Origin: Anthostomella pinea
Taxonomy: Eukaryota > Ascomycota > Sordariomycetes > Xylariales > Xylariaceae
Reading direction: 5' to 3'
DNA length: 64,000 nucleotides
Assembly: GCA_963556695.1 (NCBI GenBank)
Contig: CAUWAG010000006.1
Coordinates: 1,364,001-1,428,000, forward strand
In this document: positions 20,127 through 33,468 of the stretch, piece by piece
Layout of the letters: each line of letters opens with the position of its first letter
Position numbering within the stretch: the first letter of the stretch is position 1
Program-made: the position numbers and the translations under genes
The notes under the pieces: generated by a model
Seen by the model: the letters and a program-made list of their open reading frames with translations, nothing else
The model's database searches: none
Told to the model about the DNA's origin: nothing

Positions 20127-22166
20127 TGGATGGGCGGGAGGGAGGGTGGATACTGTATGAACAGCTAGCTCTACGGTATACCTACCACTCGGCACTCACT
20201 CACACATGATAGTTGATAGCCAGTCCAGCACGAATTTGAGGAGTTTCATACGAGCCTACGCGCGCCTGCCTAGCCTGCTCGGTCTCGAGACTTAGACTAT
20301 ACGCCGGCTGGTGCAGTTGATTGATACTCATTCACTCGTCTCGTCACTCACCGTTGGATGGATGTGTGGACGGGCTACATGAATAGGTAGAAAAGGAGGT
20401 GTGCCATTAGATTATATTGGCAGTCAATGAATGACAGTTCGCATTGCGCAATTTCACCGAGGCCTGTAGACACTTACATACCTACATACCATGCTTACTC
20501 ACTTATACCCCCTAAGTCATCTGGGATAGTCACGAGGTCTATCGGTCAAGTCATATCATTCCTCCGTCCGTCCATGTCTCTACCGCCACCACCAACCACC
20601 ATCATGAGCACTCGAAGTATTCACGTACATATGTGGAGCAGATCGCGCAGGTAGCGGGGATACAATTCGTTGCATTTCCTGGATGTGAATCGAGGTGACC
20701 GTCTAAAGAGTTTCGCGAGCTCGCGTGACTATATTATGAGAGGGGGACGAACAGATAACTAGGAAAGACAGGACCCATCGCGAAAACCTCCAGACAAATG
20801 CCCACCAGATGTTGGATATGATAGTGTGATGTAATGTGATGTGATATCGTCAAGCCCGCCGCAAGGGAAATGGAGGCAGAAACAGAGAGACGAACCCCAA
20901 GATAGGAGGGAGGAATGAAATGCGAGAAAAAGAAGCAAGCGTGTTTTCGCTCGTCAGATCGCCTCCCAGACTCCCGCATCCGTCTATCCCGTTTCTTTCC
21001 TGGAATTGCTTCTCGGTGTTCATGTCTCCAAGCAGATGCCCCCTTTCCTGCGCAATGTGAAAAGATGAAAACCAAGAGAACCATCAATGCCCATTCCCCT
21101 GTTGTCCTCCGCTGATTCGTACCTCATGTTGTCTCCGGAACAGAGGTCAAGATCAAGCCCGAGATTATCCCAATCTGGTGACGAGGAAGCAATGATGCCG
21201 TGTCTCCAACGGCCAAGCGGCTGGAGAATCTTCAGGACCAGATGTACAGTTCCTCCCCGCCCAATACGAGATGCTGACGCCAGACTTCCCATGGTATCCC
21301 GCAGATGTAATAGCCAGCCGGCTGTAGGGTCCCGGGGCGAAACGAAGGAATCGAATGCGGTGTATATAATGCCCTCCGCCAGACACCGGACCCGTCCCAA
21401 TTCCTTTTCGCCGTATTTTGAAAATGCTCCGTGCAAGGTAAAGGTATCGCGTTCTCTTCGTTCCTTTTGATAAGTGTGCGGTACCGGGTTACGTCTTTCC
21501 GACCAAGGCTGCAGATATGATGGGGACCACTCCATTACACAATGGCCGACTCGTTGATGCCTTCCATGCGAATAGATGTGGCGCGGAGAGTAGTCCCAGG
21601 CGAGATTGTTGGAATCTGCGCATTGCACCAGCCGCTCCCTGCTTCCCATGAGAATATCCAGATTCAAGGAACCAGCACCTTTCAGATATCCGGCGCCAGG
21701 CTGTGGTGGTGCAAAAAGGAACAAACGTGACGCTAATACCGCTGGGAAAGAAGAGAAAAAGAAAAAAGAAGACCAAATGAAGACCGAAGAATGCCCATGT
21801 GACCATTTCTTGAAGTAAACACCGTGATGACTCTCTAAACTCCCGAGGCCTGCAAACGCGCGAGGGTCCGCCAGGGGGGATACCACAACGAAAATTCGAC
21901 GCCGACGCTATAAACCATGCACAACCACGACGATCATTTGCAAAACCCAATACAAGTGTGGCACCCCGCCAAGTACATCGCTCTTTCGAAATCCACGAGT
22001 CGTTGAAGGTTCGTCGGCTACGGCCAGCCGGTCGCATATGGTCGAAGAGAAGGGCTGGACGTCAAATGCTCCACCAACGTCGTCCGAGTGTCTTCCGAAA
22101 CGCCAGTAGCCAAACCTAGAAACACATAATGCATGGCTCTCTCTATACCATCAATTCGACCGTGAT
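20127..22166. other. Convergent intergenic region, probable 3' UTRs
   Basis: 2 kb between the 3' ends of the zinc-cluster gene and whi3. A 288-codon minus-strand open frame (21020-21886) lies downstream of whi3 but has no domain-like composition and is treated as a chance frame, probably partly 3' UTR. No other feature was seen. Confidence 0.5.
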
Positions 22167-23873
22167 CTATCTGCCCATCATATGGGCCGGGTACCCAGAG
22201 GTGAAACCATTCGATGAACCGCCGGCTGAGATGGGTCCGCCATTGTAGACTGGGCTATTCCAGACATGGCTGTTGCCGCCTTGGTAGCCCGCCGAATAGG
22301 GGGTGTTCGCGCCGCTGCCGCTGCCATAGCCACCACGGTTCAAGCCAGGGGGCGCAGAAAGGCCAGGGGGCGGGCCGTTCGCAGTTGAGAAGCTGTTCGT
22401 TTGTCCGGACATCATTCCGTTCGTGCTGACCATAGAGCTGGAGCCACTTGGACCCGGAATTTGGCCGGAACGAACGCCCAATGGGTTCTTGGAAAAGCTG
22501 AGGCGAATACCGCCCTTCACACTGTTATGGAGAGGTTGACCGTACAGTTCGTTCAGGGCCTTGGTCGCGAAGGAGACATCCTCGAACTCGACGAAACACA
22601 TAGGGCCATTGTTCTTGGTGCGGAAACAGAGACGCTTGTAGCCGCGTTGCTTGGAAAACAAGGCCTTGAGCTCCTCCTCGATAGTATCAATCGGTAGGTT
22701 GCCGACATAGAGCGTGTTGCACGGAGGGTTCTGGTCGGCAGGATTCACAGGTGGGAAGTGGGACCGCTGAAACTGCTGGCCGCCCATCTGGCTGACCGCC
22801 TGGTAGTTCATCGAGTGGTTCGAGTTGTTCATGACCGTCGGCGACATCGCGTTGTTATGCGCGGACAAAGGAGTCATGTTTGCATGTCCGTACTGCGGTT
22901 GCGATATCGATCCATTGGCTGCCGTGTCAAGTGACAGAGCGGCCATGCGTGAGATATGTAACTGAGGCGCAGTAGCTCTTCGCTGCGCGGTAGCTCCGTT
23001 CTCGGCATAAGCGACGGGATTCATCAGAAGCTCGCTCGTCTCGTCGTCCTCGGCCGTGTCATGGTTGATCAGGGTCTTGCCCGACATGCGCGTGCGCTCC
23101 GGAAGGTGGTTGCCAATTGGCGACTGCGGCGAGAAGAGGCTCTGGTAGTGAGCGCTCGACTCGGGATTCGGGAGCTCGTTGCTTGCATAGATGTGATTCA
23201 TGGGCGGCGATATTCTCTGCATTGACTGGAATGTACCGTTGAACCGAGGCGGTTGACGCGAGGTAGGCCCTGGCGAGGTGTTCGAAGAGGATTGACTAGA
23301 CGCGGCCGAGACTGGAGTGTCGATCGGATGTCTTCTCGACGTGGTGGGACTTCCACTTCCGGGCAGGAAGCCCACGTCCATGTTGATACCATTGCCGTTC
23401 ACAGGTCGGCCGTGCAGCGCATCCTTGGCCTTTTGTGCTCCAGCAGAAGTCTTGAACTTCACAATGGCCGACTGGAAGTGTGGATCCCGAGACTGCTCAG
23501 CAGCCAGCATCTCGACATCAACCAATTCCTCCTGGCAGAACAGGAGCATCATGCGTAGACTCTGCTCGGTCATCTCAAGCGGCATGCGACGGATCAGAAG
23601 TCGCGAGACTGGGGACGGGGCTCGCGCGAATGGAGTGCCGACGGGCATCGTGGTCGCGTCGCGGTCGAACTGGTGTACTGCGGTGTTGTTGGACAATGGA
23701 TACGAGGACGATGAGGCGGCGGTCCTGAAGGAGTGCGATTGTGGCAGAAAGCCTGAACTCGCCATGGCTCTCTTGCGCCAAGGAGGAAAATTGATGGAAG
23801 GATCGAGACTGGCGCGATTTGAGGACAAAGGAGCGAATACAGGATTGACGTGTAAGTTGAATGCCACACTCAT
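22167..23873 (-). CDS. whi3: Whi3-type RNA-binding protein with two RRM domains
   Basis: 568 residues, one exon, ATG at 23873. RRM1 (about residues 91-165) begins [23 protein letters not shown]2 (about 380-465) is the diagnostic one: RNP2-like [11 protein letters not shown], then [18 protein letters not shown] as RNP1, and [20 protein letters not shown], a segment almost invariant in yeast Whi3 and its relatives. A Ser/Pro/Gln/Asn-rich linker joins the RRMs, and the C-terminus is Gly/Ser/Asn-rich, suited to condensate formation. In yeast Whi3 binds mRNAs such as CLN3 to restrain G1 entry and retain memory of mating signals; in multinucleate fungi it positions transcripts for nuclear-cycle asynchrony and branching. 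The role here is inferred from orthology. The upstream region is long and repeat-rich, and the 3' neighbour is convergent. Confidence 0.9.
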   Translation of the reverse strand: MSVAFNLHVNPVFAPLSSNRASLDPSINFPPWRKRAMASSGFLPQSHSFRTAASSSSYPLSNNTAVHQFDRDATTMPVGTPFARAPSPVSRLLIRRMPLEMTEQSLRMMLLFCQEELVDVEMLAAEQSRDPHFQSAIVKFKTSAGAQKAKDALHGRPVNGNGINMDVGFLPGSGSPTTSRRHPIDTPVSAASSQSSSNTSPGPTSRQPPRFNGTFQSMQRISPPMNHIYASNELPNPESSAHYQSLFSPQSPIGNHLPERTRMSGKTLINHDTAEDDETSELLMNPVAYAENGATAQRRATAPQLHISRMAALSLDTAANGSISQPQYGHANMTPLSAHNNAMSPTVMNNSNHSMNYQAVSQMGGQQFQRSHFPPVNPADQNPPCNTLYVGNLPIDTIEEELKALFSKQRGYKRLCFRTKNNGPMCFVEFEDVSFATKALNELYGQPLHNSVKGGIRLSFSKNPLGVRSGQIPGPSGSSSMVSTNGMMSGQTNSFSTANGPPPGLSAPPGLNRGGYGSGSGANTPYSAGYQGGNSHVWNSPVYNGGPISAGGSSNGFTSGYPAHMMGR

Positions 23874-24072
23874 GCCGGGTGGTGCTTCTGTGCTTGCAGT
23901 CTGACGGCCCTACGAGAGGCACTTGGAGACGAGGGGCCTATGAGGGTCGCGGTCGAGGACGAGAGAGGGACGATCGCGCTGGTCAGAGGGACAAGTGGTG
24001 GGTTGGTGGGTTGGTGTCTTGCGAGGTGTCGCAAAGTGCTGCAGTTGAATCGTGGGCGCGACCACGTCTGTT

Positions 24073-24135
24073 GCGATGCGACGAGGTGCGACGAGATGCG
24101 ACGAGGCGAGATGCGATGCGATGGGATGCGACGCG
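24073..24135. repeat. GATGCGAC/GAGATGCGAC tandem array upstream of whi3
   Basis: Repeated units of GATGCGAC and GAGATGCGAC run through about 60 bp, roughly 0.2 kb upstream of the whi3 start codon, in the likely 5' leader or promoter. Confidence 0.8.
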
Positions 24136-24626
24136 CTGGCCTGGGCAGCGACGTGAATGCGGTGTCGCGGATGGATGGACTATCGATTGAGCGATGATTG
24201 ACAGAACAAATGTGGGTGCGCCTCGAATGCCGATAGCGTGATATATTAGAGCAGTCCGGACAGTCGATCTCTGGGCAAGGAGACGACGCGACTTTGGAAA
24301 AATGGGGAAATAGTAGGTAGTGACGGATGGCTTGAGTCTTGACGGGTTGGTTTGGGACGGGAGAGATTGGGGGCGCGATAAGACACGCAGGGCGGAGGAG
24401 TGCAGAATGCAGGTTCGCTTCGAGAAGAAGGCCGGTCAGGCTGTCGGGTCGGTATGGAGGTATGGAGGTAGGTGGTAGGTGGTGGGTGGTAGGTGTGTGT
24501 GTGAGGTCAAGGTATGTAAATGATCGGAGGTATAACATGAACCGTGGGCTCTCAAACAAGACAAGTTGGGGGCCTACCGTCTCTTGGGACTTGGGGAAAG
24601 AGAGTCGATACACGGGAGAAAGAGAC

Positions 24627-24650
24627 TGGACCTGGACCTGGACCTGGACC
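24627..24650. repeat. (TGGACC)4 hexamer repeat
   Basis: Four copies of TGGACC in tandem, followed by GGTGG-rich sequence. Confidence 0.85.
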
Positions 24651-24947
24651 GGTGGTCTGGTCGCTAGGTTGTGGTGGTGTGGAGGGTGGAGGGTGGCTCT
24701 TCGTTCCCGCTGGCCGGCTGGCTATTCTAGTCTGCCTTTGTCACTTGTGCCAACAAGCAACCCATGCACTTCCTACCTCTGCCGCACGGTGAGACGGGAG
24801 ACGGGGAGGAGAAAGAATGCTGGATGACAATGGTGACAATGGTGATAATGATAGACCGAAAGGGATTGAGTACCTCTCGCCTGTAGCTATTTGCGATGAG
24901 ACCCAGGTACAGATGATAATTATAACAATATGGATGGAGGATGGAGT

Positions 24948-25008
24948 TGATGGTGGGTGGTGGGTGGACATCGGGTCGAGATGGTGGTGGTGGTGATGGT
25001 GGTGGGTG
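24948..25008. repeat. (GGT)n/(GGTGAT) purine-rich tract
   Basis: GGTGGGTGG units and a TGGTGGTGGTGATGGTGGTG run form a G-rich low-complexity tract on the plus strand. Confidence 0.75.
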
Positions 25009-28000
25009 GTGCTCGTTTTATTATGGTGGTGTTGGATGGGCGTCTGTCAACTGTCAACGCCGTCAACGCCGCTGCGCTATCAACTGTCAACGGGATGGCT
25101 GGAAATGAGGAGTCTGTTTTGATTTTTTGGGATGAGAGGAAGTTGTATGTGTAGTACGTTGATTAGCTGCATTTCCAAGTCCCTACTACGACTTGTAGGT
25201 TTGCATCGTTTGGGGCTGGTGATTACATATGTAAATGTGCTCGCGGTGTTGAAGCTCTACACATGATCGTGAGGTAAGGTAGGTAATAACAGCACGCGGC
25301 AGAGACTGGAGTTGAGGGTCGACCCGGTCAAAGGTGACAGCCCTGGAGTGCTCTCTGCCCTCTGCCCTCCAGGTGCCGCTAAGGGACCTAGGTACCTTCA
25401 AGGTTTGGTAGGGGCGTGCTGCTCTGCCTGGACCGGGCCCACTTCAAGCTCCTAATTGGCAATTGCTCACTCGAGCTCCCCTCCTCCCGAGCCTGCCCAC
25501 GCCTCCACTGATGAGATCCGGGACAGGTACGCGCTAATGCTAGTGCTAATCCCAAGCACCAGCGCCAGCACTACCAGGTCGGCAGTAGGTACTGTCCAGT
25601 GTCCACTGGACTGACTGCAGGTGGTCGTGATCGAGAAGCAGGCGCGCTGCTAATAAGAAACGCCTGCAAGTGCGTTGCAGGTGAGAGGTGAGGTGTGAGG
25701 TGTGCAACATACGTGCAGATTGGGCATAGAGAAGTGCCGGGGTCTGTTCCTCTCCCTCTCCCACCCACGCTGCCATGGTTCCGAGGAGGAGGTGTGGCAG
25801 TGTATCCCTGCAGCGTGGTGAGGATTGATGATAGGAACCGTTCCCTTGAACTAGAACATCGACCTCGCGGGTTGACATCCGTCCCTATTCGTCCAAAAGG
25901 CATCGGCTCTGACGTGCACCATGTAGAGGCAGATGGCTGGGGGTGGATGGGTATGTGGGAGGGGGAAACGTCTTTCCAAACCCGGTTAAAGACTGTTGCA
26001 GAAAGGGAATGAAACATATCAAATTCCAGCTTACCTAGCCAGAAGTAGCAGTGCCTATATCTGTGATATGATCGCTAGCTGCTATTATCTGTTATTGTTC
26101 AATGCCCTTGTGAATGTTGGCGCCGTTGCTAAAGAACGCCCTCTTAAATACAGTAGAAGGTGCATGACGTCAAGATCACGCAACTCTCCGTGCATGTGAA
26201 CGAGGCAGATATGTAGGTGATGAGATGCAGCGATTGACGACCTCGGGAGCTGCTGTTTGATGTTTACAGTAGGTAAGGTATGCATGGCGATGCCGCATGT
26301 GCATATATTGGACATAGCCGAGGGACATCATGTACAGCCAAGTTGTTTTGAAAATGGTCGTATGGTGTATCAATCATCATCCCTAGCCTCAACTTGCGAG
26401 CCGCTTTCGTATACTTAAAAAGGCAACCTTATCTGTCACTTACCTCAATCATGGGTGTTCCAGATGAGTGCCCCGCTAGGACTATTCAGATAGACTTTTG
26501 GGTGAGTGTATGCAAGAGAGAACCTACCTACCCGTGCCGTAGCTTGAGGGCACTGGGATAGAAGGCTGGGGTAGAAGTTATAAAAGTTAGGCTCCGTGAT
26601 ACAATGAGGCGCCATTTCCTGCTCGTATTGGCACGCTGCTCATCGTGGAATGACGGCAGATTTGGGGAAGGCGCGTCAGGTAGATTGTAGATTGAACCGA
26701 CAGTTAGCTCGCTGTTGTCAAATCGAGAGGAGATCAGACGATCTACTGCAACAAGCCGGCTGGGGGTGGATGCTGCGCTATGGTGGTAGACGTACCTGGA
26801 GCTACTGTAGGAAGGCTACCCAAAGGGCTGCTGGTCGATGTCTATGGGTGCCCGTATGCGGTTGTGTGAGTGTGTGTCCGTCGCGATGTCTTACTAATTA
26901 TACCTGGTGGGGTCTGGTGGGAGGATGGTGATGTGCTGTTCTGGTTCTGGTTCTGTTCCAAGGCCCACACACCCTATTTACTCACCACTCTCTTCCTATT
27001 TCTTGACGCGCATAGGACGGGGGCCTGTCGTGCCAATCAGGGCTGTCGGGGTACGACTGCGTAACGTGAATGTGAGCGGTGTGGTGGAGAGCCCTTCGAT
27101 GCCGGGCCTTATCTGCACCAGTATCAACCACATCCTCGAGCAATCGGTGTAGATATTTCTGTTGTGTCTCGTCTTCTAGTTCAGTCCGGCTTGGTAGCTT
27201 GGTAGCTACGTACAGGTCGATTTCTTGCCACAGTTGGTGAAGGGGTGGGATCAGGTAGCTTTGAGTGAAAAGGTGCGTAGATGACCACGGCTGACACTTC
27301 GTTCATAGAATGATAAAATATTCGAAACAGATGAAATGATTACCCTGCGTATTGTTTAGTATTGTCCTTACATTGGTCTCAGCGGAATCTCGATTTGCTA
27401 ATAGTAACACATCACAGTTGTAAGTCATAGACGGAAAAAGTGACGACAGCCCGGTTGGGTTTTGGGTGCTGCTGTGGTGTGGTGTGGTGTGGGGTAGCAT
27501 ACCGCAATACTACATTCTGCTTCTTCCTGAGTCGGTGACACATTGAAGAAATGCGAGAGCCATGCTCCTAGACACAATGTTCGAGGCGAGGCAAGCTCCA
27601 AACGGGAATCATTGAAGAGTAGGGCAGGACACTTCATACAAAGGTAGCTGGCGCGGGTAGACAAGGCATTGCCATGAGCGAGTCTCGCACCGAAGAGGAG
27701 AAGTCTTGACCCTTGACCAGGCTCCGTGGCAGAATGAAGTCGAGAAAAGTGCTGTCAACGTGTAGCGACATGCAGGTCGACCGGTGAAGATTGAGCGACA
27801 AGGATGAGGTGTGTGTGTGGGAGGTTGTGAGGGTGTCAATGGCAACCACCCACCTTTGAGCATTCTGCCCTCATTTGGCACCCTCCATCGTAGTTTCTGT
27901 CCAAAGGGGAGGGGCCGGGATGCTGCTACTACATCCATCAGGGGAGATGCAACATTGAACGTCCTACCGGTCTGCCATATCAGAAACCCGCGGTCATGAC

Positions 28001-31000
28001 ATCCCCGGATGAGATGGAATACCGGTGAGATGTGTTGGTTTCCCAAGATTAATACAGCTTCCCCATGGGGGTGGGGTGTATAATGCGAGTAACAAATGCG
28101 ATGGATATCATTGACGGGACCGTGACCTTTCTGCTGCGTCTTCCATTGCGTTTCATGGAGTCAATCAAGCCGGACAAGCAGACAAGATGACGATTCGGTG
28201 GTGATCATCGCTGCTTGTTCCTGTCTCAGCATTCATCGAGGTTCGCTCTCCACTTTTCCATCCGGAGCCGAATGCAGGGCTCAGGGCTGGTCAGTGCAAG
28301 GTGGTCAGGACTCAGAACTGGTCTATACCCTTTTCGGCCTTGGCTGCTTTTGGATTTAGATCCGCCCGCGGGACATCTGGAGACCCCACCCAAAGACCCC
28401 ACTACGTAGGCACGTATTTCCCAACTGGGCCCGTGCTGGGGACCTCACCTTCACCACCACTATTATGTCTATAACTTTCAACTTTAGTCCTATTTCACCT
28501 GGTGGCCGGGCGTCGGAAATCACATGGTACCATGGATGTCTCTTATGAATCTGGTTCATTTCAGATTCGCTCACCTGACTTTATCAACGGGTGTCCTCAC
28601 TTTCCCAAAAGTATGCGGTAGTCATGTGATGATCTCGCCATTCCCTCGACCACTTGCCTGGGGTCGGTGAAGATCTCAGAAGTCAGAACCAACCCCGCAA
28701 ACCACTGCGGTGGGTTTGCACGGCCAGAGAGAATCAGCCTCACAAACGCCCAGATCAGGGTCCCGCACCGCCGGCCTGCTCCTGACAGCAGTCATCGGCG
28801 CTCGCCTACATCTGTTTGAGACAGCTTTATCGTCTGCTGCAGTACGGGGTGACACGGCATATGCTGTCCTCTTGTGATCGAGACAACGGCATCGCTCTAT
28901 GCTAGCCTGCTAGCCTTGCCAGAGCTCGAGAGCAAAGTTACTGTGTACTTACTAACAAGTACTGATAGTCGGGCGATAGCTTGGCTGTGATGAGCGATGA
29001 GACATGAAATGGAAACGAACCCGATTCGCGCCTCTTGTAAGCGCTATCGTACCCGGCCGAATCCTAGCTCGCAAACCCTCCGCCGTCAGCTCTGGGTCAA
29101 CAAGGATCCCTCTGGCATCATCACACACAGCACCAGCATGCGCACCCTCAGAAGTTCAGAACTAGCTCGGGCCCATCATATGCTCGTTTTCATCTGCTCT
29201 GTGATACCACATGTCCCCATCCTGTGTACGGCTTCGCACGCGACCTTCTCATCGTCCGAAGCCTGCTGGGAGGCGGCCCTGCAAGGAGACATGCATCAGC
29301 AATGTCAGCGCAGGTGCAGCTCGAGCGAGTAATCTACTGCGGGTAGTTTAGTCCCTTATGAGACCGATCCACCAATCTTTCGAGCTCCTGCCTGCCGCCT
29401 GCTAGCCTCCTGGAGCTGCCGTCGTCAGAGCTCAGGACCACATGGATGCGACGTGCTGCGGGATTATATCATTCGCTCCCACGGCAATTGGCCCACGGGT
29501 TCCAACAAGACGCATGGCGCCATGGGGCCATTGCAGCATTGGTGGTCCAATCCCTGCCCGCCTCTGCCTCGCTGCCTCGGAAGCACACATGGTGGGCTTT
29601 GGAACCGACAGGGGTACCCGATGTCGATTTCCTCTCGAGTCTCGCACACCTCTCCTCAGGATGGGCCGAAGCCAAAATCCAGGCAAGGAGGCGCTCCCAG
29701 TTCGGCTTCATGCGTTGAATCAAGCCTTCTTTCTTTATCTCAATCAGGATCCTTGCAGATTCTTAGAGGTTTGGACGAATATCACTCTGACGTTGAGCCC
29801 CTAGCGAGAGGCAGACCGCATTGCTAGTGCATACGGGACTTATCCGCGGCTCTGGTTTGAAGCGATAACGGCACATTCACGCCAAAGTCCGACCGCAGCT
29901 GTCAAGTGATGAGGTCCTCCGTGCGATGCAGGGAAGCCCAAACCGAAAGCCTTATCAACGTTTGTGCTCTGACTGTCATCAATCAACCTTCCAAACCAGC
30001 CAGTTGGCTCAAGGATTGTGACCCAGCCACACGGCTCACGTTCAAGCACTGAGATGGGCAATCAAATGAATCCCCATTCGGACCACACCTTGAGTCCCAA
30101 GAGGCATCTTAGGAGATGATGAGATCAATATGATTCTCTGTTGGCCCCTCTGTCCCTCTGCTTTTTTGAGCAAAACCCACTACCAAGGCGTAGCTTCTCA
30201 GGGCTTGAAACGAATGATTGTCACCGCTCATTCCTTGCCCCCCACGAAGCCTGGTGCAAGCGCTTTCTGAGACCACAGGTGTCTAGAATATTTCCAGATC
30301 GACAGCGACCCAAGCACCGATCCAATCAAGCATTGACGGTGAGGCTTAAAGCAGGCGTCGACGCCACCGGCTCACAGATGTCTCTCGGGCCCTGCTTTGA
30401 AGAATGGAATCCATGATCACATTTCAGCATTATCACCGTGGGCCGTTGGATTGTAGTCGTACAAGTTTGACCACGTCTGATTACAATCCACGCCCAATCG
30501 CTATCTTCGGGGTTGACTCCGATGGAGCCCTGAACGGCGATATTGACAACTCCCTTGCCGTACCGACTGGTTGGGACTGCGCTTGGACGCATGACAGGGG
30601 GCAAGACGATTCGAATCTGGCATGTTTATATGTCTCGAGACCCCAAGCCGTGCCTCCTTACTTGGTAATGAGGTCTAAACGCGCGTCCCAACGCAACGAC
30701 CCTTCGCTTCTCCTTCTGCTTCTGTGGTATCCAACGGGAATCGTCTGCCCGTTGCTTATGCCTCTGTTCTCGAACGACGCGTCTGGTTGGCTGGCCCCGA
30801 GCAGTTGCGAACGTCCGTGCCAAATAATGGGGTGAACCTTGCGATCTGGAGGCGTTGCCCAACCTTATGCCGTTGAAGCGCGTGTGCTTCTGAGGGGATG
30901 GAAGGTTTGTGCCTATTCAATCATACTAGCCAACTCATCTGATGCTTCTAATGTAGTTTCCTGTGCGAGGATCTGCACTCATGTATGGCTTCGTGACTCA

Positions 31001-32518
31001 ATGGGCACAGGTGTCAGCGGCGAAACTTTGCTCGAGCAGGGAAGAGTGCCATACCGGCATTAATCACAGGTTGAGTGGAAAGATAGATATCCGTATAGCT
31101 GAGCCATGAAACGAAAAACACAATCCCATTCCAGCTAAGCTTGCGGAAAACTCGCAATTGGACTGAGCCTTGATGCCATATTTGTCCTGGCTGGGCCAGT
31201 ATTGCAATGCCTAGGTCGAGAAGACCCTTGGCGAATACTCAAGGCTGCCTCGTGTGGTCTTCTGGGGGGGCGGGTAGTTCCTGCTCACAGACTCGTGCTT
31301 AACGACAGGCTTCCCAGATAGCGCCCTAGTAGTCATGGATGCCTACCTAAGTAAGCATCAAAATCCTCACTACGACTCATTGGCGAGACTCAGGACCACT
31401 CTAGCCGCTCTGGATAAATCTGCTCGGGTCAGCGATCAGCGATCAACTTTCACATTTCGGCATACAGCGTACCTCGTCGTTCACCCAGTCCCCAGCAAGC
31501 CGGCCGTACGTACGTGACATTCGTGAGAGTCGTCACAGATCCGCTGTCTATCGCCTACCAGACGCAACGCATAGTACATGCTTCAATAGAAGCGGTTCCG
31601 GTCGCCGAAGTAGAAGTCCCACCATGTGCCTGTTCTCGAACTCCGAAAGCAGGTCGATGGACGGGTGGCTGGCTGGCTGGCCGCGCAATTGGGTCGTGCC
31701 ATGGTTCCCATCGTCGAAGATGTAGGTGTGTGAGAGATCCTCGGCTGATTCTCCCAGGTTCTCCTCGTGGGAGTTTTCACGGTTGAGGCTTGTTAACTAA
31801 CGTTGGTCGGTAGACGTCTCAGCCTGATTTGGGAGGAACTTGGCTAGGAGGAGGGCGTTACGGGTTGCGCGAGACGGGCGTACAAGCTTTTTTGTAATGC
31901 CGCAGAGCTGGAGTACTGTACCGTGCCGCCTGGGTGCTTCCCTGACGGCTGTAAGGGGTGACGGACGACAAGAACGACCCGGTGAGTGTCTCTACTAAGG
32001 TTGTTCTCAGAGACGATCCAGGTGGTTGTGGACGGGCTGAGCGAGTATCGCTCTTGAGGTACGTTGTACCATGGTCTCGCCCGTTTGGGAGTGGATTGAA
32101 TCTCGTCGACAATTCTTGCATCAGAACTTGGCATTCCCGATCCAACGACGTGATGGATACGGATCCTTCAAGAAACCCACCCTTGGCTTTCAAGTTTCCG
32201 AGCTTTCCCACCCCCGCTACCAGCCACGCGGCCCACCAGTCATTGGCGACACAACAACCTGGAGTTCCAGTAATTTTGGGCTGATGACCTGATCCATCTG
32301 CGGATTCTGCACGTGTCGCCCTTGTAAGTTGTCCGCCGATCCCGCGGACCACGATAGTTATCAGCATGGGTGGGGACTCGGGAGGCCGGGGCCTACCATC
32401 ACACCGCGCAAAATCTAGAAGTCATTTCTCCGATACTATATAGATCCGCTCACCGCTCACCGCTCACCGCAGCTCTTGCATCGTACTGTTTTTGTCATAC
32501 TGAAAATTATTGTATGTG

Positions 32519-33468
32519 ATGTCGGCCGCCGAGTATACTAGGGAAGAACTGGATCCCTCCGATATGGACCATGGCAACGCCGGCTCGGCTGACGATCAAC
32601 ATGACCAGCTGGAAATTGATGTAAGTGACATACCGACAGGTCTCCACGGTCAACTATGCTTGTGTTACACGTCTCAACATACATACAAAGCTGAGCCCAC
32701 TCTGTTGGATTCCATCCTCCTGACTTGGAAGCTTCCTTGTTCATACCACGCCGTGATTTCCGGGTGGGAATGGAACTGTGGCCAGGGGGGCGGACGAGTG
32801 ACCATGGACTGACCCGGGCTCGACCTGTTCTCTAGAACGAGTGGGATCGCGACTCTGCGCTCGACGGAATGAGTGTTCCGTAAGAGATAACAGCATTTGT
32901 TAACAAATCATCGCTCTCCAACAGTCCGACTCCGGGCCGCTGACCGACGGGGATGGGGATGGTAGCTCGTCAACCATGAGTGTCACCAGCAGTATCTACG
33001 ACCACGTCGAGGAGAACGGCCGGACGTACCACCGGTTCAAGGAGGGGAAGTACATGTTGCCGAACGACGAGGTACAACTGAGTCTCTAGCCTATCAGAGA
33101 TTCATGCGCTGACTAGTCCACAGAAAGAGCAAGATAGACTGGGTAGGTATCCCGTGGACCTAATGAGTTAGTAAGGGTTGTCAGGAGCTGATCATGGCCT
33201 CAGACTACAAACACCGACTGTACACTCAGGTCACCAACGGCAAGCTCTGTATAGGGCCCATAGACCACGAGCGCGTCCAGAACGTGCTGGAGCGCGTTAG
33301 GAGGGATGTGCATAATACCAAGATCCATGCGTACTCGGAAGGGTGAGGTTTTTTTTGTTTTTTTTTTGCCGCTGAGGACGGCAGGTCATTTGGGGGGGCG
33401 GGGGCAAGGTTCTCATATGCTGACGCTGACGGGATGATAGGGTTCATGTCTATGCGCAGAAGCCTTAA
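32519..33468 (+). pseudogene. N-terminal fragment of a LaeA-like SAM methyltransferase
   Basis: Exons 32519-32620, 32836-about 32874, 32925-33071, 33124-33142 and 33204-33342, possibly followed by 33441-33468. Their product carries the family's N-terminal signature: DRDSALDG, MSVTSSIYDHVEENGRTYH, FKEGKYMLPNDE joined to KEQDRLD and YKHRLYTQVTNGKL. In LaeA-type methyltransferases the next segment is the glycine-rich SAM-binding loop (VLDVGTGTG-like). Here the sequence becomes NVLERVRRDVHNTKIHAYSEG and stops or splices into an unrelated short tail. Homopolymer T and G runs follow at once (33349-33400). No SAM motif or later methyltransferase block is seen on either strand downstream. Exon 2 needs a weak GTTCCG donor to stay in frame; the stronger GTAAGA donor at 32880 shifts frame into a stop. 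This is best read as a truncated relic, though a short expressed protein remains possible. Confidence 0.65.

Larger units (their letters stand above)
23874..32518. other. 8.6-kb gene desert with simple repeats
   Basis: This is the largest gap in the window. The first 1.3 kb is probably the whi3 leader and promoter, with several short tandem arrays. Beyond 25.2 kb many overlapping frames of 60-170 codons occur on both strands with frequent stops. None shows a domain, a coherent splice chain or consistent codon usage. Composition is GC-balanced, so this is not an AT-rich RIP block. Nothing gene-like is called. Confidence 0.5.

Noticed and set aside
21020..21886. 288-codon minus-strand open frame downstream of whi3
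   Set aside because: It has no domain, has a Phe/Ser homopolymer-like stretch and shifting composition, and lies in the probable whi3 3' UTR.
29432..29827. Stacked open frames on both strands
   Set aside because: Several frames stay open together, which indicates few stops by composition rather than coding; no domain found.
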